64,000 bases of DNA from Ophiura sarsii (lineage: Eukaryota; Echinodermata; Ophiuroidea; Amphilepidida; Ophiuridae): contig CM069449.1 of assembly GCA_035610835.1 (NCBI GenBank), forward strand, positions 61,156,292 through 61,220,291, read 5' to 3'. Below are positions 12,141-23,766 of the stretch, in pieces. The notes beneath the pieces were generated by a model. That model was not told the origin of the DNA. It worked only from the letters and a program-made list of their open reading frames with translations, and made no database searches. The position numbers were made by a program, and so were the translations under genes. The first letter of the stretch is position 1. Each line of letters begins with the position of its first letter.

Positions 12141-12483
12141 TTAATCTTCAGGATCAGACATCTCCTCCTCCTCCACCTCCTCCTCCTCATCATCATCAAG
12201 ATGACCATGTCCAGTCAAATGTTTACAGTTGTCTCGTGCACATTTACAGAGTTCTGTGCATGGCAGATTATTCTGCAGGCAAGTACAATACATTACTGTT
12301 GCTGCATTTGTCCTTCTTGCACGTCCCAGAGCAGTGTGCTAACTCCATCACTGTTGCTGGTGCTGGTGGGAGGGTCATCCAGTTGATAATGAGATCTCCA
12401 TTCTCCATTTTCCAGCCATGTTGAGATGGTTCAGGAATATAGTTGGACTTGGTTGTAAATAGGCTTTTCTCTTGTATATATAC
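12141..12483 (-). pseudogene. Cys-rich, acidic-tailed protein fragment (3' exon, frameshifted)
   Basis: On the minus strand an AG splice-acceptor-like site (12484-12485) is followed by a frame reading ...HGWKMENGDLIINWMTLPPAPATVMEL..C...CKK. After a small frame shift near 12305 it continues as CTCLQNNLPCTELCKCARDN and ends in an acidic run (DDDEEEEVEEEE) before a stop at 12141-12143. The order (WM..PPAP, spaced CxC/CxxxC cysteines, acidic tail) matches Cys-rich C-termini that I recall from multicopy invertebrate proteins of unknown function, some tied to mobile elements; this recollection was not checked. The frame shift breaks the cysteine cluster, so this copy is probably non-functional. 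A plus-strand Pro/His frame over it is antisense to the acidic codons. Confidence 0.5.
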
Positions 12484-12980
12484 CTGCAAATTTGAAACAA
12501 GTAAACCATAATTAGTAAAGGATATGGAATGGACTCTTTGTATTCAACCTGTAAACAGATACATATGCAGATTATGTGTAGGATAAAATGGATGAAATTT
12601 AATGGAGCACACACTGGTCAATGACGATACAAGAACACAACTGCATGGTCATTTCCTGTTGCCTGCAATTTGCATTTGACATGAAAACTGCCCTTTTAAA
12701 CACAATTTGATTAGAGTTTAACATTTGAGTCTATTGGCTTTGTATCATTGACGTACTAGTGGAAAAGAAAGTTATTCAGAAACCGTAACAATGTTTTTGC
12801 CTTTAGCAATATCAATTCTTATCAGTTATGGGTTATCTGTAAACACAAAATTGACAATTCCAGTATGGTTTGTTATGCAATATTAAAATTAACATAACAA
12901 AGGTTCATGGTCAGTAGCAACCATCACTATATAGATTTATATGGAAGCCTTTTTGACCAACATAAAGATTGTGTGGATAC

Positions 12981-13128
12981 CTTAAAATAACTGCAAAATG
13001 CCACCAGAAATCATTTAGCTCTGATCTAGTTTTCACTTTCAACTGCATACTGGACTGCAGAGCACACCTCTTCTTGACTGTTCGACCGTCCTGCTTGCCA
13101 ATGTTGTCTTCTTCATTATCAGCTGAAG
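12981..13128 (-). CDS. Candidate internal exon, unknown product
   Basis: The minus strand shows 'ctatttacag' before 13128 and 'AAG|GTATCC' after 12981, that is, plausible acceptor and donor. The 148 bases between are open in one frame, with a non-repetitive composition (SADNEEDNIGKQDGRTVKKR, later LKVKTRSELNDFWWHFAVIL). It lies ~500 bp upstream of the Cys-rich fragment on the same strand, but simple joining would give that fragment a different frame, so they may not be one gene. The product is not recognised; chance openness over 148 bp is possible. Confidence 0.3.
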
Positions 13129-14344
13129 CTGTAAATAGACAAAGAAAGAAATTAATTTAATATAAATTTGAAATCATTCGAATCGGCAAATATTAACCTG
13201 TAATTTAAGGCCTAGGCCTACATGTAAATTTGTATTTTCATGTATAATAACATTTTCAACCACAAGACCTACATGCATAGCACTATAGTATTTTTTCGAT
13301 TTTATTTACAATTATCATGAATATAAATATTTGTATTTGTGTTGTGAAATAAGTGGGTCACAAGACCTCGTTAAATCTTTCGATTAACGCGAGCACTCCG
13401 ATCATGATGCCATGATCGAAAAGTGTCGTTTTTAATGGAATGCAGTGCGTCGTAAGACCGTGGAGTACTCAAATTGTAACGCACGGATCAACAAAATTAT
13501 TGTTTTGATTTAGCAAGACATTGCCAGTATTTCATACTGAATACAACAAAAATATGACAATGCTTTTTACATGATTGAGATCATGTGATGATATTACAAA
13601 ATTGGGAGACCTATTGAGAAACAAAACGCCAAAATAGGTTGACCTGCGTGGTAAAAAAAAAAAAACGCTCACTGCACTAAACTATTTTATAATCAAAACA
13701 AATAAATGTTGATCACTTCAAATCATTCCCTTGGGTGTGCGCCATATGCGTAACCACGACAGCGTTGCGCGCCTGTTATTTTTGGAATGCAGTGCATCAC
13801 CAGACTGCGTTAAACCTTTGAATGAACGTGAGCGCTAGGATTACGACGCTCTCTGATCGACAATCGTTTGTTTTGAATATAGGACGTCGCGGACATACGG
13901 GCACTTTGAGTTATTTTCAGCAAATTTGCTTGGCAACCAGTCTTTCAAAAGCAAAACATTCCATACACGCATTCAACGCTGAGCGTTACGCTTGATTCGC
14001 AGTAGGCGCAATGTGCGGTTGCCTTAATTGATTGATCTGCACAAGTTGTTTTTGTCTTTGAACACCGGCATTTGATTGTTTTCACCGGCATGACGTAGCT
14101 GACACTAGCTCCGACAGATCGCTCTAAAAAAAGTTAGTATGAAATGAACCCCTTCAGCAGTGGAAGTCAGATATTTTCATCTATGATTTCAATTAAAGAA
14201 CTGTATTATTATACACTAGCATGACTAGTCTTGACTTATTTAGAAATAATTTAGAAATAGGAGAAAGCTTATTTCAAAAATAAAAAAAGTAAACATTTAA
14301 CAAAATAATTATAATAGACCTACCTGTAGGACTAGCGAAGCTAG

Positions 14345-15560
14345 TTTCAAGCATTGCTGGCAATTTTTTTCTCCGTCAAATGTGTTGTGGTTTGACCGGT
14401 TAGCTACGCAAACTTAATATGTAGCTCAAAATGTGAAATTATATCCAAAAAATCAAATCGGGACATATTTTATGGTGCCTGTCATTTTTCAGACTAAATT
14501 GCCGGTAATTTTGTTTCTCTGCCAATGTGTCACAGTCAGGGACACATTTCATGGTCTCCATCATTTTTTAGGCTAAATTGCCAGGCATGTTTTTTCTCCG
14601 TCAAATGTGGTCTCCGTCAAATGTTTTGCGTTTTGACTGGCTAGTAACTCTATATTGCCAGCAATTTTGTTTCTCTGTCAATGTGTCACAGTTTGACTGG
14701 TTAGCTACACAAACTTCATACGTAGCTCAAAATGTTAAATCATATCCAAAAAATCAAATCGGACACATTTTATGGTGTCCGTATTTTTTTAGGCTAAATT
14801 GCTGGCAATTATTTTCTCCGTCAAATGTGTTGCGGTTTGAACGGTTAGCTACACAGATTTCATACGTAACTCAAAATGTGAAATAATATCCAAAAATCAA
14901 ATCGGGACACATTTTATGGTGTCTGTCATTTTAAGGCTAAATTGCCGGCAATCTTTTTTCTCCGTCAAATGTGTTGCGGTTTGACCGGCTAGTAACTCAA
15001 ATTGTGAAATCATATCCAAAAAGACAAATCGGGACACATGTTATGTTTTTTTTGTCATTTTTTAGGCTATATATTGCCAGCAATTTTTTTATCCATCCGG
15101 CTATTAGCTCAACTTGTGAAATCATATCCAATAAAGAAATCGGGACACATTTCATGGTGTCCGGCATTTTTTGGTTAAATTGTTGTCTCTCCGTCAAATG
15201 TGTTGCGGTTTGACCGGTTAAGGACACAGACTTCATACGTAGCTCAAAATGTGAAATCATATCCAAAAAATATCAATTTATTGTGTCAGCTCAAAAATTT
15301 AAACTTCATACGTAGGTCAAAATGTTAAATCACATCCAAAAAATCAAACCGGACACATTTTATGGTGTCCGTCATCTTTTATGCTAAATTGCTGGAAATT
15401 ATTTTCTCCGTCAAATGTGTTGCGGTTTGAACGGTTAGCTGCACAGATTTTATACGTAACTCAAAATGTGAAATAATATCCAAAAAATCAAATCGGCCAC
15501 ATTTTATGGTGTCCATCATTTTTTAGGCTAAATTGCTGGCAATTATTTTCGTAATCCCGG
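14345..15560 (+). repeat. ~145-bp satellite array 2
   Basis: Same unit family and orientation as 7240-9570 ('ctccgtcaaatgtgttgcgg', 'acggttagctacacagatt', 'ggacacattttatggtgtcc'). Units are more rearranged here: several are shortened or fused (near 14525, 14610 and 15290). The array ends abruptly at about 15550 in a 'cccgggacccg' sequence. Confidence 0.9.
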
Positions 15561-15760
15561 GACCCGTTTTTTCAGGTGGGACCCAAGATTCCCGAAATGT
15601 CTATAAACATTTCATTTTGAAATTATCCATAATTTCAATCATCAAATTATAAAAATATAATAATGACTAATTAAGCTTACTTAAAAAAAACCACACCTTG
15701 TCGGCTAAATCACGATTATTTAATGCAAATGTATAGTTATGTAAAGAGACAGGTGAGAGG

Positions 15761-15827
15761 ATCTAAAACATTTCTTATTTCTATATTTTACTCTAGAGTA
15801 AAATATAGAAATAAGAAATGTTTAGAT
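15761..15827. repeat. Near-perfect 67-bp palindrome centred on TCTAGA
   Basis: The arms 15761-15794 and 15795-15827 are reverse complements apart from one missing base. There is no spacer, so it can form a long cruciform. It is extremely AT-rich and non-coding. Confidence 0.9.
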
Positions 15828-16335
15828 AGTCTAATGACATTAGAGTCGATGAGTTTCGAAAATCAGAGATTAAAACTCTTATCTATTCTTAGATCCTGAA
15901 CATTTTTGGAGCATATTTATTTTTATAGTAAACAATTCAACAATTTTGACATTTTTGAAACATTTTGTGCAATTTTGGAATGTCGTCGCGTGGAAACTGT
16001 TAAGAAGCAGCGCGAGACATTGAACGTATTATAGTCCAAACATAATTGCCATGTTTTGAAAAACATGATCGATTTGATGAAGTAATAATGAATGAAAGAT
16101 TGATTAATATTGATCAATGTATGTTATAAATAGACCTCTGATTATGTTTGTACACAAATACCACGTGTTTATCACTATTTGTTTGTATGTTTGTTTGTTT
16201 GTTTACAAAGCTAAAACTTTTTTTAAAGTCCGAGTACGTCATCAGTCCCCCCCCCCCCCTCCACCTCACCCGCCACGAACTTTAAGTTTGAAAACCAATA
16301 TGAACTTTTGAAACAATTTGATGCACCCGCCCCCG

Positions 16336-16363
16336 CCCCCCCCCCCCCCCCCCCCCCCCCCCC
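16336..16363. repeat. Poly(C) tract, 28 bp
   Basis: 28 uninterrupted C on the plus strand, preceded by CCCGCCCCCG. A shorter C run lies at 16248-16259. The poly-Pro open frames here are artefacts of composition. Confidence 0.95.
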
Positions 16364-16470
16364 AACCGTACGGCACGGGTCTAAAATGTTCTAAAATGTC
16401 ACTAAAGCCCCATCTCCGGTTCTTCTATATAAAGACACGTGAAAAGTTCTGCTCCGTCCCCCTCTCCCTA

Positions 16471-16577
16471 TACATGGCACAAACCTTCCACCATAAATAA
16501 TGTCATCGATTCCGCAAAATTGGATCCAATTTTGTGGCATATATCAAAAAACTACTCCTCCCATTTCCTTTGTATAT
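16471..16577 (+). repeat. 107-bp repeat copy 2 (paired with 5540-5646)
   Basis: Near-identical to 5540-5646, including the AAAATTGGATCCAATTTT palindrome; a visible difference is 'catatatc' for 'catatctc'. It ends about 100 bp before the terminus motif at 16675. Confidence 0.85.
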
Positions 16578-16674
16578 TGTGTTTTTTCTATTGATTTTTA
16601 TTTTTTGACACTTGCAACACATAAAGACATTTTACAGATACAGAAAAAGTACAAAAATACAGAGAAATACAAAT

Positions 16675-16704
16675 AGTCGGGTATGTACAGGGGGTTTCCG
16701 TGCA
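16675..16704 (+). repeat. Repeat-family terminus (inverse copy at 38915-38946)
   Basis: TAGTCGGGTATGTACAGGGG and the following 'gtttccgtgcac' recur as the exact reverse complement at 38915-38946. Both copies lie next to large-palindrome or CCCGGG-palindrome material. Outside TAGTCGGG the flanks are unrelated, so this is probably an element end. No second end was fixed. Confidence 0.6.
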
Positions 16705-19266
16705 CCCCCCACAGGACTAAACCAAACTAACTTTTTTAGGTGTCTCTTAGGGTCCTTAAACACATTTTAGATGTTAACAGTGAAAAAAATGGGATGCTCT
16801 CCAGATATCCAAGATGGCGTCCAAAATGGCCGCCAAAACTGGTCAAATCTCATTAAATGACATATAGCAATTAAATTGTATGGTGAAAGTATAGTTTTAA
16901 TAGTGGGATGTATGTAGTAGACCACTAGAAACTCATATCCAGACATTTTGCTTTGTTAAAACGCCTAAATCCAAGATGGCCGCCAAAATGGTAAAATTCC
17001 ATATATTGGCATATATAAACCAACATGTATGATCAGAGTATAGTTTTAACAATGGGATGTATGTGTTAGACCACTAAAAACTCATATCTAGTATTTATAC
17101 TTTGTTAACATACTTTAAAACCAAAATGGCCGCCAAATTAATGGCCAAAAGTGGTCAAAAGTGGTCAAAATTACATACAATAGGATAATATCAACCGAAA
17201 TGTATGATGAAAATATAATTTTAACGATGGGATGTATATGTTAGACCACTAATAACTCATATCCAGTATTTTTGCTTTGTAAACACAGGTCAAAATCCAA
17301 AATGACCCCCAAAATGGTTCCCAAAATGGTTCCCGAAGTGGCTGCAATAATTGTCAAATTCCATAAAATAGGATAATATCAACCTAAATGTATGATGAAA
17401 ATATAGTTTTAAGGATGGGATGTATGTATTAGACCACTAGTAACTCATATTTAGTATTTTTACTTTGTTAACATACTTTAAAACCAAAATGGCCGCCAAA
17501 TTAATGGCCAAAAGTGATCAAAAGTGGTCAAAATTCCATAAAGTAGGATAATATCAACCGAAATGCATGATGAAAATATAGTTTTAAGGATGGGATGTAT
17601 GTATTAGACCACTAGTAACTCATATCTAATATTTTTGCTTTGTTAACATTCTTAAAAATCCAAAATGGGTCCCAAAATGACTGAACAAATTGTTGGAATT
17701 CCATAAAATGGGATAATATCAACCAAAATATGTGATGAAATTATAGTTTTAACATTGGTGGTATGTAATAAACAACTACTAGTAACTCATATCCAGTATA
17801 TTTGCATTGTAATAACATGCTTTAAAACCAAGATGGCCACCAAAATTGCCGCTGTAAATGAGTGTATGATAATCCAAAATAGATCTTGTATGAGTGTATA
17901 TTACATCAAATTCACCAAATAGTATGTTCTAAACTGCTAAGCTATTGCTTTTAGAAATAAGGCCCACCTCTGTGACCATTTTGATTCAGTATCACTTTCC
18001 AAAAAGGCTGCCAGAATGGACAAGTTGATGTTAAATGACCTAAAACAATTGTTTTGTATTGTAAATTACCATACTATGTAATGCCAATACCTCGAAATCT
18101 AAAGGGACAGCATTCTGGCAGCCATTTTGGAAAGTGATACTGAATCAAAATTGTCACAGAGGTGGGCCTTATTTCTAAAAGCAATAGCTTTAATAGCAGT
18201 TTAGAACATACTATTTGGTGAATTTGATGTAATATACACTCTGACAATATCTATTTAGGACTATCATACACTCATGTAGACTATTTTTACATTTACAGCG
18301 GCAATTTTGGTGGCCATCTTGGGTTTTAAAGTATGTTATTGCAATGCAATACTAGATATGAGTTACTAGTTGTCTATTATATACCCCCAATGTTAAACTA
18401 TACTTGCATCATATACTTTGGTTGATATTATCCCATTTTATGGAATTCAAACAATTTGTTAAGTCATTTTGGGACCCATTTTGGGGGCCATTTTGGATTT
18501 TTAAGTATGTTAACAAAGCAAAAATACTAGATATGAGTTACTTATGGTCTATACATACATCCCATCCTTAAAACTATATTTTCATCATACATTTAGGTTG
18601 ATATTATCCCATTATATGGAATTTGACAAGTTTTGCAGCAACTTCGGGAACCATTTTGGGGGCCATTTTGACAGCCATTTTGGATTTTGAACAATTACTG
18701 GATATAAGTTACTAGTGGTCTAACACATACATCCCATCGTTAAAATTATAATTTCATCATACATTTCAGCTGCTATTTTATGAAATTTTGACCACTTTTG
18801 ACCAATTTTGGCCATTAATATGGCGGCCATTTTGGTTTTAAAGTATGTTAACAAAGTAAAAATACTAGATATGAGTTTCTAGTGGTCTAACACATACATC
18901 CCACTGTTAAAACTATACTCTGATCATACATGTTGGTTTATATATGCCAATATATGGAATTTTACCATTTTTGGCGGCCATTTTGGAGGCCATCTTGGAT
19001 TTAGGCGTGTTAACAAAGCAAAATGTCTGGATATGAGTTTCTAGTGGTCTACTACATACATCCCACTATCAAAACTATACTTTCACCATACAATTTAATT
19101 GCTATATGTCATTTAATTAGATTTGACCAGTTTTGGCGGCCATTTTGGACGCCATCTTGGATATCTGGAGAGCATCCCATTTTGTTCACTGTTAACATCT
19201 AAAATGCGTTTAAGGACCCTAAGAGACACCTAAAAAAGTTAGTTTGGTTTAGTCCTGTGGGGGTGC
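16701..19266. repeat. 2.6-kb near-palindrome with tandem-repeat arms
   Basis: The left arm (about 16701-18021) and right arm (about 18109-19266) are reverse complements along most of their length, with an ~85-bp unique centre. Outer ends 'caCCCCCcacaggactaaac' and 'gtttagtcctgtggggg' match. Each arm holds about six or seven ~140-190-bp units with 'gggatgtatgtattagacca', 'ctagtaactcatatccagta', 'tttgctttgttaacata' and one or more 'ccaaaatggccgccaaa' blocks. The arms have diverged by substitutions and small indels. No coding frame. It may be a large inverted-repeat (foldback) element or an inverted duplication of a satellite. Confidence 0.9.
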
Positions 19267-19272
19267 TGCGTC

Positions 19273-19445
19273 CAAAACTAGGGTTTGTCCAAAACCCGGG
19301 TTTTGCCCTGCGCAAAACCCGGGTTTTGCGCAAGCCCCTATTGTCGAGCATACAAAAACGGTACCTTGCACAAAACCCGGGTTTTGTTCACGTTATTTCT
19401 GCGCAAAACCCGGGTTTTGGACAGTTACGAAAAACCCGGGTTTTG
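19273..19445. repeat. Cluster of CAAAACCCGGGTTTTG palindromes
   Basis: Five perfect copies of AAAACCCGGGTTTT lie at 19291-19304, 19314-19327, 19372-19385, 19405-19418 and 19431-19444. One degenerate copy (CAAAACTAGGGTTTG) lies at 19273. The 19311-19330 copy extends to a 20-bp palindrome. Intervening sequences are not alike, so this is not a simple tandem repeat. Another perfect copy is at 38839-38854, next to the same terminus motif found at 16675. Confidence 0.9.
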
Positions 19446-19449
19446 CGCA

Positions 19450-20639
19450 GAAATACGTCGTGCAGTTCATGCATGGCATACTGGTTGTTTGTTATATATA
19501 GCGGGGAATATCAGTGATCTTGTTGTGACTGCCGTTTCTATGTAAACTATTAGACTTTGGTTTTATTATTTGATGTGGTTTTATATTGTTTAATGAATTA
19601 ATGAATGGTTCAATGGGCCGTGAGACACATTTTTGCAATTGTTCCTGATGTGTGTTGAGTGAGTGTAAATATTAGGCCCTATATAATATACTGATTAACT
19701 TGTAGGCTACTTAAAATTAAAGTTAGGAGTGGGGGTGGCACTCAGATTAAAACGTGGATGTGGGTTTTTTTACGACAACACGTGTATGGAAACTTTACTT
19801 TCTATAAGGAGTTTAACCCCGAATCATTTGGATGTTTAGTTAATTGTAAATATTTGAGTGGGAGGAATGGGTATATCACTGTGGTTAAATATCTTCAGAG
19901 CTCAAAATATTCGCAACATGTGGGTTTCGCGTGGGAAGGGCACTTGCATGTATGTTGGATGATTTACCCCCCCCCCCCCCTTAACCCTAATGAACACTGG
20001 TACCACAACCATAATCACAATTGATAGTTGCATAGATTCACGGGTCTTTACTTCTAATACCCGCATCTGGGGCGGGATGCCATGCCTGTGATCGGAAGGG
20101 GGAAATCCCACTAGTAGTATAACATGCATTACCCAGATTTTATTTTGTATAGGTCGCCCTATCGAATATGGTCACGGGGTTCTATATATTAAGGGGGTGC
20201 AGTGAGTCCTTTTAGCGGATTTCCTTATTTCAATGATATTCGAGCTGAATTCAGGCCTACTAATTCAGCATGTGTTGCATTTCACCTAATTGCATTCGGT
20301 TTGTCCTCATTTTTGTCTGTTTTCATCTTTTATTTGTGGCCTCTCTCACTCCGGCCTGCGGCATATTGAAGGTGTGCCCAGTAAATTAAAACGACGACTT
20401 CCAGCTGTCAACTTGCCGCCAAGTCAGCTCAGAAGTTGCGGGGGTGCCGAAGTTTTAGGATGTATGAATTTGGCCGGTATATCACAAACTGGGGTTTACA
20501 CTGACATTGGAAACGGGTATAGGTATGTGCCGCGCTGAACAACCCTTTTTATCTGCTGCTACATGTACCGCTATGACCCTCTTTGAGCCCGTATCAGTTC
20601 TTAAGACGCCTATTCCATTGAACATTCAAAAATCGCGAA
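19450..20639. other. Intergenic stretch, no gene recognised
   Basis: Contains a poly(C) run at about 19969-19981 and several short frames without recognisable motifs. Nothing supports a gene call. Confidence 0.5.
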
Positions 20640-20905
20640 ATTTTGCGTTCCAAAGCCGCAATTATTCTTCGAACATTTTGCGTTCTAAAACAACAACAAA
20701 AAACCACATTTGCGCTGTTGCTAATCAAAATTGAATAGTCCAGTTCTCAAGACCTTCCTTTTTCGAGAAAAAAAAATCAGTTTCTAAGACCCTATTTTTT
20801 GTCATAAAATCCACTCAGTTCAGATCTGTTGCCCCCCTCCCCCCCTACCTCCCCTTTTTTGAGACCCTGGACGGCACGCACACTCCTACCCAAAAAACGT
20901 CGTGT
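20640..20905 (+). repeat. Dispersed repeat copy B (paired with 40-270)
   Basis: Shares the 'cagttctcaagacc', 'gtcataaaatcca', 'gagaccctggacggcac' series with the window start in the same order, with extra bases including C-rich runs near 20830. It is a diverged copy of an unnamed family. Confidence 0.55.
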
Positions 20906-21025
20906 ACCAGCTCCGCAGTTTTACCGCCAAATTACATAATTATATGTTGTGCAGTGGTGGAACTTCAGATTTTCCAACTAGCCAGTCGGGCAAGTAACTC
21001 ACAGAATTTACCTGCCCGACAAAAA

Positions 21026-21224
21026 TTCCACCAGCCCAAGGTTTTTTCATAATATTTTGCAGCAAACAATTAAGAGCAAGTACTTTTAAATTACAATTAC
21101 CTGTTTTTGTCTTTATTGTACGATGTTCCACTGTAACCCTATAGCCCGTAACAGCTCCTCGTATTCATCATGTTCTTCAATCAAATATTCTTTAATCTCC
21201 TATCCACCTGATCTCCTTGAGACT
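21026..21224 (+). repeat. Left ~195-bp direct repeat bounding the hairpin minisatellite
   Basis: From 'attccaccagcccaaggttt' to 'ccacctgatctcctt' this matches 23574-23766 with few changes. The two copies bracket the 38-bp array exactly, so the array arose inside a duplicated unit or the whole block is one repeat period. Confidence 0.9.
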
Positions 21225-23573
21225 TGGTATCAATTGAAGATAGCAACCTACTCTGATAGACTTTCTATCTATTGAAGATAGCAACTTACTCTGATAGACT
21301 TGGTATCTACTGAAGATAGCAACTTACTCTGATATACTTGCTGTCTACTGAAGATAGCAACTTATTCTGATAGACTTGGTATCAATTGAAGATAACAATT
21401 TACTTTAATAGACTTGCTATCTACTGAAGATAGCATCATATGTTAATAGCTTTGGTATCAATTGAAGATAGCAATTTACTCTGACAGACTTGCTATCTTC
21501 TGAGGATATGAAATTACTCTGATATACTTGCTATCTACAGAAGATAACAACTTACTCTGATAGACTTGATATCTCCTGAAGATAACAACTTACTCTGATA
21601 TACTTGCGATCTTCTGAAGATAGCAACTTACTCTGATATACTTGCTATCTACTGAAGATAACAACTTACTCTGATATACTTGCTATCAATTGAAGATAAC
21701 AACTTATTCTGATAGACTTGGTATCAATTGAAGATAACAATTTACTCTAATAGACTTGCTATCTACTGAAGATAGCATCATATTTTAATAGCTTTGGTAT
21801 CAATTGAAGATAGCAATTTACTCTGATAGACTTGCTATCTTCTGAAGATAGGAAAATACTCTGATATACTTGCTATCTACAGAAGATAACAACTTACTCT
21901 GATAGACTTGATATCTCCTGAAGATAACAACTTACTCTGATATACTTGCGATCTTCTGAAGATAGCAACTTACTCTGATATACTTGCTGTCTACTGAAGA
22001 TAGCAACTTATTCTGATAGACTTGGTATCAATTGAAGATAACAATTTACTTTAATAGACTTGCTATCTACTGAAGATAGCATCATATGTTAATAGCTTTG
22101 GTATCAATTGAAGATAGCAATTTACTCTGACAGACTTGCTATCTTCTGAAGATATGAAATTACTCTGATATACTTGCTATCTACAGAAGATAACAACTTA
22201 CTCTGATAGACTTGATATCTCCTGAAGATAACAACTTACTCTGATATACTTGCGATCTTCTGAAGATAGCAACTTACTCTGATATACTTGCTATCTACTG
22301 AAGATAACAACTTACTCTGATATACTTGCTATCAATTGAAGATAACAACTTATTCTGATAGACTTGGTATCAATTGAAGATAACAATTTACTCTAATAGA
22401 CTTGCTATCTACTGAAGATAGCATCATATTTTAATAGCTTTGGTATCAATTGAAGATAGCAATTTACTCTGATAGACTTGCTATCTTCTGAAGATAGGAA
22501 AATACTCTGATATACTTGCTATCTACAGAAGATAACAACTTACTCTGATAGACTTGATATCTCCTGAAGATAACAACTTACTCTGATATACTTGCGATCT
22601 TCTGAAGATAGCAACTTACTCTGATATACTTGCTATCTACTGAAGATAGCAACTTACTCTGATATACTTGCTAAATCATTTACTGAAGATAGCAACTTAT
22701 TCTGCTAGACTTGGTATCAATTGAAGATAGCAATTTACTCTGATAGATAGCTACATACTCTGATAGACTTCGTGTCTACTGAAGATAGCAACTTACTCTG
22801 ATATACTTGCTATCTACTGAAGATAGCATCTTATTCTAATAGACTTGGTGTCTACTGCAGATAGCAATTTACTCTGATATACTTGCTATCTACTGAAGAT
22901 AGCAATTTACTCTGATAGACTTGCTATCTACTGAAGATAGCAACTTACTCTGATATACTTGCTAAATCATTTACTGAAGATAGCAACTTATTCTGCTAGA
23001 CTTGGTATCAATTGAAGATAGCAATTTACTCTGATAGATAGCTACATACTCTGATAGACTTCGTGTCTACTGAAGATAACAACTTATTCTGATAGACTTG
23101 GTATCAATTGAAGATAGCAACCTACTCTGATATATTTGGTGTCTACTGCAGATAGCAATTTACTCTGATATACTTGCTATCTACTGAAGATAGCAATTTA
23201 CTCTGATAGACTTGCTATCTACTGAAGATAGCAACTTACTCTGATATACTTGCTAAATCATTTACTGAAGATAGCAACTTATTCTGCTAGACTTGGTATC
23301 AATTGAAGATAGCAATTTACTCTGATAGATAGCTACATACTCTGATAGACTTCGTGTCTACTGAAGATAGCAACTTACTCTGATATACTTGCTATCTACT
23401 GAAGATAGCATCTTATTCTAATAGACTTGGTATCAATTGAAGTTGAAGATAGCAATTTATTCTGATAGAATTGCTATCTTCTGAAGGTAGAAAATTACTC
23501 TGATATACATGCTATCTACAGAAGATAACAACTTACTCTGATAGACTTGATATCTACTGAAGATAGCAACTTA
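21225..23573 (+). repeat. 38-bp hairpin minisatellite array, ~2.35 kb (about 60 units)
   Basis: The basic unit is about 38 bp: 'gaagatagcaacttactctg' followed by 'atatacttgctatctact'. In most units TTGCTATCT and AGATAGCAA flank a five-base loop (ACTGA), giving a 9-bp hairpin; variants with 'tatcaattgaagata' keep the complementarity. Higher-order periods are visible: a block with 'gatagcatcatatgttaata' recurs about 641 bp apart, and a block with 'gctaaatcatttactgaaga' recurs at about 290 bp in the right third. It is non-coding. It is not CRISPR, because the spacers are themselves repeated. Confidence 0.95.
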
Positions 23574-23766
23574 TTCCACCAGCCCAAGGTTTTTTCATAA
23601 TATTTTGCAGCAAACAATTAAGAGCAAGAGTACTTCTAAATTACAATTACATGTTTTTGACTTTATTGTACGATGTTCCACTGTAATCCTAGCCCGTAAC
23701 AGCTCCTCGTATTCATCATGTTCTTCAATCCAATATTCTTTAATCTCATATCCACCTGATCTCCTA
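23574..23766 (+). repeat. Right ~195-bp direct repeat bounding the hairpin minisatellite
   Basis: Second copy of 21026-21224, with a 2-bp insertion in 'gagcaagagtac' and a few substitutions. Confidence 0.9.

Noticed and set aside
12077..12424. 115-codon plus-strand frame with poly-Pro/His
   Set aside because: It is antisense to the acidic Glu/Asp codons and cysteine codons of the minus-strand Cys-rich fragment, which has the recognisable pattern.
21225..23573. CRISPR array
   Set aside because: Regular short repeats with dyad symmetry, but the spacers are repeated too, the unit is only 38 bp and the genome is eukaryotic.
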